Shown piece after piece: positions 1-5,855 of a stretch of 10,237 nucleotides of DNA. Positions within the stretch are counted from its first letter, which is position 1; each line of letters begins with the position of its first letter. The notes under the pieces were generated by a model. It was not told the DNA's origin and made no database searches. It saw nothing but the letters and a program-made list of their open reading frames with translations. The DNA is from JAJQBJ01 sp964387095. GTDB lineage: Bacteria > Bacillota > Clostridia > Oscillospirales > Oscillospiraceae. The translations under genes were made by a program, and so were the position numbers. The stretch covers positions 1 to 10,237 of the forward strand of contig CAYLVH010000066.1 in the NCBI GenBank assembly GCA_964387095.1, in the 5' to 3' direction.

Positions 1-51
1 ACTGGATTCTAATATGCTGCTTAGAGTCCTTTCTCAAAATTGATTTCCGTG
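1..51. repeat. Left copy of a 51-bp perfect terminal inverted repeat
   Basis: Bases 1-51 are the exact reverse complement of bases 10186-10236; identity stops at base 52. Each copy carries an imperfect palindrome: here 4-12 (GGATTCTAA) pairs with 21-29 (TTAGAGTCC), nine pairs including one G-T wobble, around an 8-nt loop, followed by TTTCTC. No open reading frame of note lies inside. The repeat ends directly against the sigma-E-like -35 element of yabP. It could be the end of a dispersed repeat or insertion sequence, or an arm of an invertible segment. The identity itself is seen directly; the nature of the element is unknown. Confidence 0.93.
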
Positions 52-80
52 GCATAAACCCACCGGGGCAGGCATAAGTT
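52..80 (+). promoter_or_regulatory. Putative sigma-E promoter of yabPQ
   Basis: GCATAAA at 52-58 resembles the sigma-E -35 element (about KMATATT) and CATAAGTT at 73-80 resembles the -10 element (CATACANT), with a 14-bp spacer, which suits sigma-E. In Bacillus subtilis the yabP-yabQ genes are transcribed in the mother cell by sigma-E, so place and factor agree. The start of yabP lies about 30 nt downstream. The match is by eye. Confidence 0.6.
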
Positions 81-110
81 GATACTATCAAAAAGGAAAG
101 GATGAGGAAA

Positions 111-395
111 ATGCCTTTTGAAGAACGAAGCGTGCCGGATTCCCCCCACAGTCTGACTTTGGAGGACCGCCGGCATCTGACGATCTCCGGTGTGGAGGAT
201 GTGGAACGGTTTGATGAAACCATCATTATCTTGTCCACCGCCCAAGGGGCCCTGACGGTGCAGGGGAGCGGCCTGCATATTGAGCAGCTGAGCCTGAATG
301 GCGGGGATTTAAAGGTGGAGGGGCTCATTGAAAGCCTAAGTTATGAGGACAGAGTAGAGCAGGCCGGTGGCCTGTTTGCCCGCCTGTTCCGCTGA
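111..395 (+). CDS. yabP: Sporulation protein YabP
   Basis: A 94-residue soluble protein of the YabP/YqfC family, which acts in the mother cell during sporulation; its biochemical role is not well defined. The family pattern is visible: an N-terminal stretch rich in charged residues, then the core with LTISGVEDVERFD at about residues 23-35, TAQGALTVQGSGL at 43-55 and LKVEGLIESLSY at 67-78. Its length is close to the usual size of about 100. The ATG at 111 is preferred because the purine-rich AAGGAAAGG stretch (93-101) sits 9 nt before it. The in-frame ATG at 102 abuts that stretch and would add only MRK. It overlaps yabQ by one base (TGATG), suggesting translational coupling. Expression is probably under sigma-E from the promoter at 52-80. 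Confidence 0.9.
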   Translation: MPFEERSVPDSPHSLTLEDRRHLTISGVEDVERFDETIIILSTAQGALTVQGSGLHIEQLSLNGGDLKVEGLIESLSYEDRVEQAGGLFARLFR

Positions 396-817
396 TGACC
401 TTTACCAATCCGGGACAGGCCCAGAGCTTTTTCGGCGCCCTGCTTCTCGGCGCGGCCACGGGAATTTTATACGACGGCCTGCGGGTGATCCGCTTCCGCT
501 TGGGCGGGAAGATTCTAGGGGCGCTGCTGGATATGCTATTCTGGGCGGCGGTTGTGTGCACACTGTTCTGCTATGCCGTGGCGGCAGGGAACGGCCTGGT
601 ACGCATTTACATGATGATCGCGATGTTCGGTGGGGGAGTGCTGTACTTTCTTTACCTTTCCCCGCTGATCCTCCGCCTGGGCTTTTTGCTGGCGGATTTG
701 GCACATACACTGGCACATTATATTTTTGCCCCCTTTCGCTTTGTGAAAAGGATTACTAAAAAATCTCAAAAATCTCAAAAAATGTCTTTCATTATTGGAA
801 TAAATGGGTTAAAATAA
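395..817 (+). CDS. yabQ: Spore cortex biosynthesis protein YabQ
   Basis: A 140-residue membrane protein of the YabQ family; in B. subtilis YabQ is made under sigma-E and is needed for spore cortex formation, localising to the membranes around the forespore. Three to four hydrophobic segments are visible at roughly residues 10-27, 43-64, 71-88 and 90-112. The family-like early segment FFGALLLGAATGILYDGLR (12-30) is present. The C-terminus is short and basic and contains a duplicated Ser-Gln-Lys (residues 124-129), produced by a tandem 9-bp repeat at 762-779. The start codon overlaps the yabP stop, so translation is likely coupled to yabP. It is co-transcribed with yabP and upstream of divIC. 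Confidence 0.9.
   Translation: MTFTNPGQAQSFFGALLLGAATGILYDGLRVIRFRLGGKILGALLDMLFWAAVVCTLFCYAVAAGNGLVRIYMMIAMFGGGVLYFLYLSPLILRLGFLLADLAHTLAHYIFAPFRFVKRITKKSQKSQKMSFIIGINGLK
810..815 (+). promoter_or_regulatory. Weak candidate -10 element for divIC-yabR
   Basis: The end of yabQ and the gap after it are AT-rich, unlike the surrounding genes. TAAAAT at 810-815 is a fair -10 hexamer, but I see no good -35 at 16-18 bp upstream (best is TTTCAT/CTTTCA near 786-792). A growth-phase promoter is expected here, because divIC must be made in vegetative cells while yabPQ are sporulation genes. That expectation is the main support. Confidence 0.22.
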
Positions 818-883
818 AAATGATATTCAAAGATCAAGGGGGCTCTCCCCCGCAAGCCGAAAAACACAGAGGAGCTTACAGAA

Positions 884-1174
884 ATGAAAGCAAAAATCAA
901 ACTAAAACGCGCAGGCTTTCTGACCAAGATCGTGGTGGTGATTCTGCTGGTATACATGGCGATCATGCTGCTCAACCTGAGGGGCAAAATTCGGGACGCG
1001 GAGGCCGACCTGGCTTCCTATCAAACCCAGATCGAAGAACAGCAGCAGATCAACGCCCAACTGGAAAGCGACGTAGAAAACGGCACCGCAGAGGATGAGC
1101 TGGAGTCAATTGCACGCTATAAGCTCGGCTTGGTGGTGCCCGGCGAAAAGGTATTTTACGATATCACGAACTAA
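884..1174 (+). CDS. divIC: Septum formation initiator, DivIC/FtsB family
   Basis: A 96-residue bitopic membrane protein of the DivIC/FtsB family, part of the divisome subcomplex with FtsL and DivIB/FtsQ. Residues 1-11 are basic and cytoplasmic. Residues 12-31 form one transmembrane helix (KIVVVILLVYMAIMLL). Residues 33-66 look like a Gln/Glu-rich coiled coil for pairing with FtsL. The C-terminal IARYKLGLVVPGEKVFYD (76-93) is the conserved DivIC/FtsB motif. GAGGAG at 869-874 lies 9 nt before the ATG. Position between yabQ and yabR is the classic divIC position in spore formers, which favours DivIC over another FtsB paralogue. Length is normal and no defect is visible. Confidence 0.92.
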   Translation: MKAKIKLKRAGFLTKIVVVILLVYMAIMLLNLRGKIRDAEADLASYQTQIEEQQQINAQLESDVENGTAEDELESIARYKLGLVVPGEKVFYDITN

Positions 1175-1180
1175 AGCCAC

Positions 1181-1199
1181 GGGACGTGTTCCCCGTCCC
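1181..1199 (+). other. Small hairpin between divIC and the S1 gene
   Basis: GGGACG (1181-1186) and CGTCCC (1194-1199) form a perfect 6-bp stem with a 7-nt loop seven bases after the divIC stop. It is followed by TGCAATTTT, a poor U-tract. It may be a weak terminator, a processing site or a leader structure for the next gene. Confidence 0.35.
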
Positions 1200-1245
1200 T
1201 GCAATTTTCCCCGCATTTACTTTTAAGGAGGATAAAACTTACAGT

Positions 1246-1821
1246 ATGGAGTTCGAAGTTGGTTCGGTTCTGGAAGGAAAGGTAACCGGTATTACAAAGT
1301 TTGGCGCCTTTGTCGCCCTGCCCAGCGGGAAATCCGGCTTGGTACATATTTCTGAAATCGCCTATTCTTATGTCAACGCCGTGGAGGATTTTCTCACCCA
1401 GGGTCAGGCAGTCAAGGTCAAGGTCATTAACATCGACGAAAACGGTAGAATAAACCTTTCCATTAAAAAAGCCTCTCCGCCCCCTGCACAGGCAGGCACG
1501 CGAGGCGGAAATCACTTCCGCTATAACGGCAGCCGCGGCCAACGCAATGAGCACAGCGGCGACGGCCGCGAAGGACGGGAAAACCACGGAAACCGTGACC
1601 GGGAAGGCTCCGCCCCCCGCTCTGGCCAGAACCGCGCCTATTCCCGCAACAGCGGCGGAATCCAGACCCTTCCTCCCGTTCAGGAAAAGGGCCCGGCCTC
1701 CTTTGAGGATCAGCTGAAAAGGTTCATGCAGGAGTCCGACAGCCGTCAGTCCGACCTGAACCGCTATAACGACAAGCGCAGCAGCCGTCGGGGCAATGGA
1801 CGCAACCGCAACAACTTTTAA
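1246..1821 (+). CDS. yabR: S1-domain RNA-binding protein (YabR-like) with Arg/Gly-rich tail
   Basis: A 191-residue cytoplasmic protein. Residues 1-75 form a single S1 (OB-fold) RNA-binding domain, with VGSVLEGKVTGITKFGAFV at 5-23, GLVHISEI at 31-38 and VKVKVINIDENGRINLSIK at 56-74. Residues 80-145 are low complexity and rich in Arg, Gly, Asn and Ser, as in RGG-type RNA-binding tails. A short charged segment, SFEDQLKRFMQ followed by RQSDLNRY (152-174), leads into a basic end. B. subtilis YabR and YugI (about 130 residues) are S1 proteins linked to ribosomes and general stress; this one is longer because of the linker. The ATG at 1246 is chosen because the S1 domain starts there. AAGGAGG at 1225-1231 is 14 nt upstream, longer than usual. 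An ATG further upstream at 1186 would add an unlikely hydrophobic leader lacking a ribosome site. Confidence 0.88.
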   Translation: MEFEVGSVLEGKVTGITKFGAFVALPSGKSGLVHISEIAYSYVNAVEDFLTQGQAVKVKVINIDENGRINLSIKKASPPPAQAGTRGGNHFRYNGSRGQRNEHSGDGREGRENHGNRDREGSAPRSGQNRAYSRNSGGIQTLPPVQEKGPASFEDQLKRFMQESDSRQSDLNRYNDKRSSRRGNGRNRNNF

Positions 1822-1853
1822 TCCCGCACTCCGCCAAATACCCGGAAAAATTG

Positions 1854-1890
1854 GCCGCACAGATCTTCCACTCTGCGCGGCTATTTTCTT
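1854..1890 (+). terminator. Intrinsic terminator after the S1 gene
   Basis: GCCGCACAGA (1854-1863) pairs with TCTGCGCGGC (1872-1881), ten positions with one A-C mismatch, around an 8-nt loop, followed by the T-rich TATTTTCTT (1882-1890). It sits 33 bases after the stop codon at 1821 and closes the sporulation/division block. Confidence 0.75.
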
Positions 1891-1909
1891 CTAAAAATGC
1901 CCCACGGCA

Positions 1910-1937
1910 AAAAAATCCGCCCGGTGTCGCCGGGCGG
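1910..1937 (-). terminator. Minus-strand terminator-like hairpin with no minus-strand gene
   Basis: CCGCCCGG (1917-1924) and CCGGGCGG (1930-1937) form a perfect 8-bp stem with a 5-nt loop. On the plus strand no U-tract follows, but read on the minus strand the stem is followed at once by A and then a run of T (the A-run before 1917). No minus-strand gene lies to its right before 4873. It may block antisense transcription, may serve the plus strand without a U-tract, or may be a leader structure. Confidence 0.45.
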
Positions 1938-1947
1938 TGGGTTGGCA

Positions 1948-1972
1948 GGCCGGTCTCGCAGATGAACCGGCC
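1948..1972 (+). other. Hairpin in the leader of the amidohydrolase gene
   Basis: GGCCGGT (1948-1954) and ACCGGCC (1966-1972) form a perfect 7-bp stem with an 11-nt loop. GCA before and TTGC after extend it across a single bulged T. It lies about 100 nt before the amidohydrolase start and lacks a U-tract. I see no convincing promoter between 1891 and 2070, so whether this is in a leader or is part of terminator debris is open. Confidence 0.4.
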
Positions 1973-2070
1973 TTGCGGTCTCTTCCCATTTATGGATGAG
2001 CTGCATTTTTATGGTACTCCTCCCGGTGGAGAAAGTCAATCACTACTTTTGTCGAAGGAGAACGAACCCC

Positions 2071-3219
2071 ATGATTATTTTTAACGGGACCATCCACCCC
2101 ATTGATGGCCCGGTCATTGAGAAGGGCTATGTCTGCTTTCAGGACGGCATTATCACCAAACTTGGGCCCATGGACCAATGCCCGGAGGGGGAACCCCGAA
2201 TGGACGCCCAGGGTGGCCACGTCCTGCCCGGCCTCATTGACGCCCACTGCCACCTGGGTATTTTCGGAGACAGCCTGGGGGACGAGGGCGAGGATGGCAA
2301 TGAAATCACCGATCCCTGCACCCCCCAGCTTCGAGCCCTGGACGGCATCAACCCCCTGGACGGCTATTTTCAAGAGGCCCGTCAGGGCGGCGTCACCACC
2401 GTGGTGGTGGCCCCCGGCAGCGCCAATGCCATTGGGGGCCAGATTGCCGCCCTGAAAACCGCCGGGACGGTGGTGGATGAGATGCTTGTTTCCGCCCCCC
2501 TGGCTATGAAATTCGCCCTGGGGGAAAACCCCAAGATGTGCTATCGGGATCGGGATGAGGCCCCCAACACCCGCATGGCCACCGCCGCTATCATCCGGGA
2601 AAACTTGGCCAAGGCCCAGGAGTACCTCCGCAAAAAGCAAAAGGCCCAGGCAGATCCGGAGGAAGAGGCGCCGGAGTTTGACGCAAAGCTGGAGGGCCTG
2701 TGCCCCGTGCTCACCAGGGAGATCCCCGCCCACTTTCACGCCCACCGGGCAGATGACATGGCCACCGCCATCCGCATTGCGAAGGAATTCAACCTGCGCT
2801 ATGTGCTGGTACACGGCACCGAGGGCCACCGAATTGCGGATTATCTGGCAAAGCAGGGCGCTCCTGTCATTGTCGGCCCCCTGCTGACTGACCGCAGCAA
2901 GCCGGAGCTCTCCAACCAGACCCCCGCCAACCCCGCCATTCTGGCCAAGGCCGGGCTGAAGGTGGCAATCTGTACCGATCATCCGGAAATCCCCATTCCC
3001 TATCTGGCCCTGTCCGCCGCCGTTGCGGTCAAGGGCGGCATGGAGGAGGAGACTGCCCTGGCCGCCATCACCCTGATTCCAGCAGAGATCATAGGCATCA
3101 GCCGCCAGGTGGGCTCTCTGACCCCTGGCAAACAGGCGGATATCGCCGTCTTTGACCGCCACCCCTTTGACGTGTCCGCAAAAACCACCGCCGTATTTAT
3201 TGGCGGCCAACAGATTTGA
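2071..3219 (+). CDS. Metal-dependent amidohydrolase (HutI-like superfamily), substrate unknown
   Basis: A 382-residue cytoplasmic amidohydrolase of the imidazolonepropionase-like group (COG1228 type). An N-terminal beta domain (MIIFNGTIHPIDGP, 1-14) is completed by the C-terminal ADIAVFDRHPFD (356-367). Between them is the TIM barrel. Metal ligands expected for the superfamily are visible: H59-x-H61 in DAHCHLG, His in HFHAHR (221-226), H248 and H253 in VHGTEGHR, and D303 in CTDHPEIP. The conserved stretch GVTTVVVAPGSANAIGGQ (107-124) is also present. AAGGAG at 2055-2060 is 10 nt before the chosen ATG; the earlier in-frame ATG at 1996 would add 25 non-family residues. A fumarase subunit follows 20 nt later, so the two are probably co-transcribed. 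The reaction, likely hydrolysis of a cyclic or acyl amide, cannot be fixed from sequence. Confidence 0.88.
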   Translation: MIIFNGTIHPIDGPVIEKGYVCFQDGIITKLGPMDQCPEGEPRMDAQGGHVLPGLIDAHCHLGIFGDSLGDEGEDGNEITDPCTPQLRALDGINPLDGYFQEARQGGVTTVVVAPGSANAIGGQIAALKTAGTVVDEMLVSAPLAMKFALGENPKMCYRDRDEAPNTRMATAAIIRENLAKAQEYLRKKQKAQADPEEEAPEFDAKLEGLCPVLTREIPAHFHAHRADDMATAIRIAKEFNLRYVLVHGTEGHRIADYLAKQGAPVIVGPLLTDRSKPELSNQTPANPAILAKAGLKVAICTDHPEIPIPYLALSAAVAVKGGMEEETALAAITLIPAEIIGISRQVGSLTPGKQADIAVFDRHPFDVSAKTTAVFIGGQQI

Positions 3220-3239
3220 ACCTAGGAGGCGCTTTTTAA

Positions 3240-4082
3240 ATGCGCGAAGTAACTTTTCAGCAGATTTCCGATGCCGTCCGGGCTCTTTGCATCCAAGCCA
3301 ACTGCGTTTTAACGGAGGATCTCCGCCAGGCAATCTGCTCCGGCCGCCAGGCAGAACAGTCCCCGGTGGGCAAGTCCATCCTGGGCGACCTGGTGGAGAA
3401 CTACACCTTTGCTGCGGAAAAACGCCTGCCCATCTGCCAGGACACCGGCATGGCCGTGGTGTTCTGCGATGTGGGGCAGGACTGCCACATCACCGGCGGC
3501 CTTCTGGAGGACGCCGTCAATGACGGCGTGGCCCGGGGCTATGTGGATGGCTACCTGCGCAAGAGCGTGGTTGCTGATCCCATCCGCCGGGGAAACACCG
3601 AAAACAACACCCCCGCTGTGCTTCACCTCCGCCTGGTGGAGGGGGACCAGCTGAAAATCACCGTGGCCCCCAAGGGCTTTGGCAGCGAGAATATGTCCCA
3701 GATCAAAATGTTTAAGCCCTCTGTCTCCCAGGAGGAGATTGAGGATTGGATTGTCTCCGTCTGCGATGCCGCAGGGGCCAATCCCTGCCCCCCCATGGTG
3801 GTGGGCGTTGGCATCGGCGGTGACTTCGAGCTGTGCGCGGAGAACGCTAAGCGGGCCCTGCTCCTCCCTGTGGACGGTCACCACCAGGACCCCTATTATG
3901 CCGATATGGAGGACCGGATTCTGAACAAGATCAACGGGCTGGGCATCGGCCCCCAGGGCCTGGGGGGTACAGTCACCGCGCTGTCCGTCCGTATCCTTCC
4001 CTATGCCACCCACATCGCAGGCCTGCCCTGCGCCGTCAACATCAGCTGCCATGTGACTCGCCACGCCTCCGCCACTTTGTAA
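3240..4082 (+). CDS. fumA: Class I (Fe-S) fumarate hydratase / tartrate dehydratase alpha subunit
   Basis: A 280-residue protein matching the alpha (N-terminal) half of class I fumarases, oxygen-sensitive [4Fe-4S] hydro-lyases that interconvert fumarate and L-malate; relatives act on tartrate. The three cluster cysteines of the family are visible: C66 in PICQDTG, C183 in ANPCPP and C270 in NISCHVTRH. GNTENNTPAVLH (118-129), APKGFGSENMSQIKMF (143-158) and GLGIGPQGLGGTVTAL (233-248) are further family motifs. Length is full for a separate alpha subunit. AGGAGG at 3224-3229 is 10 nt before the ATG. The usual beta subunit of about 185 residues, normally immediately downstream, is absent: 149 bp of non-coding DNA and then hpf follow. 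Fumarase versus tartrate dehydratase specificity cannot be decided here. Confidence 0.92.
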   Translation: MREVTFQQISDAVRALCIQANCVLTEDLRQAICSGRQAEQSPVGKSILGDLVENYTFAAEKRLPICQDTGMAVVFCDVGQDCHITGGLLEDAVNDGVARGYVDGYLRKSVVADPIRRGNTENNTPAVLHLRLVEGDQLKITVAPKGFGSENMSQIKMFKPSVSQEEIEDWIVSVCDAAGANPCPPMVVGVGIGGDFELCAENAKRALLLPVDGHHQDPYYADMEDRILNKINGLGIGPQGLGGTVTALSVRILPYATHIAGLPCAVNISCHVTRHASATL

Positions 4083-4156
4083 GCCGCTAGCCGTATGAGC
4101 GCAAACCCTTGGAAGGTTCCCCTCTTTTACAGATGGAGAATGTTCATAAAATGTTC

Positions 4157-4185
4157 TTTTCTTTTTGTGAAAAATATGGTAGGAT
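4157..4185 (+). promoter_or_regulatory. Candidate promoter of hpf (extended -10)
   Basis: TGGTAGGAT at 4177-4185 is an extended -10 (TGn followed by TAGGAT), in an AT-rich stretch after a GC-rich gene. The -35 position at 17 bp (TTTTCT, 4157-4162) is weak, as is common for extended -10 promoters. It would start RNA near 4192, exactly at the leader hairpin. HPF genes of other Firmicutes often use stress or stationary-phase sigma factors; I could not fit a sigma-H or sigma-B site well. Confidence 0.42.
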
Positions 4186-4190
4186 ATGGA

Positions 4191-4207
4191 TAAGGGGAAC
4201 CCCCTTA
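4191..4207 (+). other. 5'-leader hairpin of hpf mRNA
   Basis: TAAGGGG (4191-4197) and CCCCTTA (4201-4207) form a perfect 7-bp stem with a 3-nt loop. If the promoter call is right it sits at the very 5' end of the transcript and leaves the ribosome site at 4215-4221 free. A 5'-terminal stem of this kind can shield mRNA from 5'-end-dependent decay; that role is inference. Confidence 0.5.
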
Positions 4208-4230
4208 CTACACTGAAGGAGTTGAATCAT

Positions 4231-4776
4231 ATGAACGTGAAGCTAAATGAAAAAAAATGCACCATCAGGCCGTCCACAAAGGAGTACGCACAGAAAAAGG
4301 TAGCCAAGCTAGACCGCTACTTCAAGGGTGATGCCGAGGTCTCTGTCACCTTCCGTGTAGAAAAAAAGGCCCGCCGCGTCGAGCTGACCGTTCACTCAGG
4401 GAGCACTTGGTTCCGGGCTGAGGAAACCACCACCGACATGTTGGCCTCCATTGATGCTGCTGTGAACTCCATCGAAGGCCAGATCCGCAAGAACAAGACT
4501 CGTCTGGCAAAGAGACTCCGCACCGACGCCTTTGTCCGCGAGGTGGGGGAAGCTGAAACGCAGATGCCGGACGTGGTGGAGGAAAGCGAGTTCGATGTGG
4601 TCCGCTCCAAGAAATTCCCCATTAAGCCCATGAGCGTGGATGAAGCCATTCTCCAGATGAACCTGCTGGGCCATACGTTCTTCGCCTTCCGGGATGAAAG
4701 CACCGATGGCGCCTTCGCCGTGGTATACGCCCGCAAGGATGGCGGCTATGGCCTGATTGAGGACGAAGCCGAATAA
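4231..4776 (+). CDS. hpf: Ribosome hibernation promoting factor, long form
   Basis: A 181-residue cytoplasmic protein of the long-HPF family, which binds the 30S decoding site and dimerises 70S ribosomes into inactive 100S particles in stationary phase or stress. Residues 1-100 form the S30AE domain (KKVAKLDRYF at 22-31, ELTVHSGSTWFRAEE at 51-65, SIDAAVNSIEGQIRK at 73-87). Residues 101-122 are an acidic linker. Residues 123-177 are the C-terminal dimerisation domain (VVRSKKFPIKPMSVDEAILQ, then LLGHTFFAFRD and YGLIE). GAAGGAG at 4215-4221 lies 9 nt before the ATG. The in-frame ATG at 4186 overlaps the promoter and is unlikely. It appears monocistronic, with its own promoter candidate and terminator. 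Confidence 0.95.
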   Translation: MNVKLNEKKCTIRPSTKEYAQKKVAKLDRYFKGDAEVSVTFRVEKKARRVELTVHSGSTWFRAEETTTDMLASIDAAVNSIEGQIRKNKTRLAKRLRTDAFVREVGEAETQMPDVVEESEFDVVRSKKFPIKPMSVDEAILQMNLLGHTFFAFRDESTDGAFAVVYARKDGGYGLIEDEAE

Positions 4777-4789
4777 ATGAGATATATTT

Positions 4790-4815
4790 GGGGCTGCAAA
4801 TGCGGCCCCATTTTT
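4790..4815 (+). terminator. Intrinsic terminator of hpf
   Basis: GGGGCTGC (4790-4797) pairs with GCGGCCCC (4802-4809), eight pairs including one U-G wobble, with a 4-nt AAAT loop and ATTTTT after the stem. It begins 13 bases after the hpf stop. Confidence 0.88.
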
Positions 4816-4829
4816 ACCTTTACCTTATG

Positions 4830-4866
4830 AACAGAGGCAGAAACCAACGTTTCTGCCTCTGTTTTT
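4830..4866. terminator. Strong hairpin between convergent genes, probable terminator
   Basis: AACAGAGGCAGAAAC (4830-4844) and its perfect complement (4849-4863) form a 15-bp stem with a CAAC tetraloop. On the plus strand TTTTT runs through the stem base (4862-4866), so it can act as a second terminator for hpf. It also lies 10 bases beyond the stop of the minus-strand permease gene and is the only hairpin close to the end of that operon, although its minus-strand U-tract is poor. Bidirectional use is inferred. Confidence 0.75.
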
Positions 4867-4872
4867 GGATAT

Positions 4873-5853
4873 TTACCTCTCCTCCCGGAAGTAGCTCAGG
4901 CCCAGAGCAGCGGGGCCGAGATTTTCCTTCTTCTTCCGCATACTTGTGACGACCAGCACAATGATGGTCACCAGGTAAGGCAGCGCCTTAAAAATCTCCT
5001 GTGTATAGCGGTTCAGGAAGGACACATAGAAGTACAACCAGGACAGCAGGCCGAACAGGTAAGAGCCCCAGATCACATTCAGCGGCTTCCACGCAGCAAA
5101 GATGACCAGGGCCAGGGCCAGCCAACCCAGGGACTCAATGGAGCCGTCGTTTGCCCAGGTTCCCTTGGTGTAGTCCAGGACATAGAACAGGCCTCCCAGG
5201 CCGGTGATAGCGGAGCCCGCGCAGGTAGCCAGGTACTTATAAAGGGTCACATTGATGCCGGCCGCATCCGCAGTGGCAGGGGATTCGCCCACGGCCCGGA
5301 GGTTCAGGCCCACACGGGTGCGGTTGAAGGTAATGCTCATTGCAATGGCCACCACAATGGCCACATACGCCATAAAACCGTGGTTGAAGAGGATGTTGCC
5401 CACTGCCCCCAGCTTGGCCAGGGAAGTGACAGCGCGGTAACCGCCAGAGGTCACGGCCACAGAAATCTGACCCACGCCGCCGGCCAGCTTGTTCATGCTG
5501 CCGCCAAAAAAGTTTGCCACGCCGGAGCCGAAGATGGTCAGGGTCAGGCCGGTAACGTTCTGATTGGCCCGGAGGGTGATGGTCAGGACGGAATAGATCA
5601 GTCCGCCCAGAGCGGAAGCCGCCAGGCAGCAGATCAACGCGATTAAAATGCCCACGACAGCGTTGGGATTTTCCGCATTCGTCTCATAGATAAAAGCGCC
5701 AGCCAGGGAGGCGATTCCTCCCAGGTACATAATACCAGGGGCACCCAGGTTCAGGTTGCCGGATTTTTCCGTGACAATCTCCCCCACGGCTCCAAAGAGG
5801 ATCACGGTGCCGAAGGTAATCGCCGCCTGCAGCAGAGAGATGAGCTGTGTCAT
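4873..5853 (-). CDS. nupQ: Nucleoside ABC transporter permease, NupQ-like
   Basis: A 326-residue polytopic membrane protein of the BPD_transp_2 family, one of two permeases that form the channel. Some eight to ten hydrophobic segments are visible, for example at 8-24, 66-90, 160-174, 206-225 and 290-304. Family motifs are EKSGNLNLGAPGIM (29-42), LRANQNVTGLTLTIFGSG (94-111) and RAVGESPATADAAGINV (186-202). The ATG at 5853 is used because AAGGAGG lies 10 nt upstream; a TTG two codons earlier is only 4 nt from that site. It follows the other permease gene with only 2 nt between stop and start, so the two are translated together. By homology to B. subtilis NupNOPQ it carries nucleosides; the exact substrate is inferred. 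Confidence 0.9.
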   Translation of the reverse strand: MTQLISLLQAAITFGTVILFGAVGEIVTEKSGNLNLGAPGIMYLGGIASLAGAFIYETNAENPNAVVGILIALICCLAASALGGLIYSVLTITLRANQNVTGLTLTIFGSGVANFFGGSMNKLAGGVGQISVAVTSGGYRAVTSLAKLGAVGNILFNHGFMAYVAIVVAIAMSITFNRTRVGLNLRAVGESPATADAAGINVTLYKYLATCAGSAITGLGGLFYVLDYTKGTWANDGSIESLGWLALALVIFAAWKPLNVIWGSYLFGLLSWLYFYVSFLNRYTQEIFKALPYLVTIIVLVVTSMRKKKENLGPAALGLSYFREER

Positions 5854-5855
5854 AA

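Noticed and set aside
21..278. 85-residue minus-strand reading frame antisense to yabP
   Set aside because: No family resemblance and no ribosome site, and it runs from inside yabP into the terminal repeat; a shadow of yabP.
838..851. GGGGG-CTCT-CCCCC hairpin before divIC as a terminator
   Set aside because: Only 5 bp with no following U-tract, and divIC must be transcribed through or from this point.
1990..3333. 447-residue minus-strand reading frame antisense to the amidohydrolase
   Set aside because: Gly/His/Gln-rich shadow translation; the plus-strand frame carries all amidohydrolase motifs and a good ribosome site.
4106..4132. Terminator after the fumarase gene (AACCC...GGTT then CCTCTTTTA)
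   Set aside because: The stem is only four pairs with an awkward loop, and the T-run is not adjacent; too weak to call.
4181..4197. Sigma-H promoter for hpf (AGGATAT as -35)
   Set aside because: No GAAT-type -10 occurs at the right distance; the nearest GGAAC is too close.
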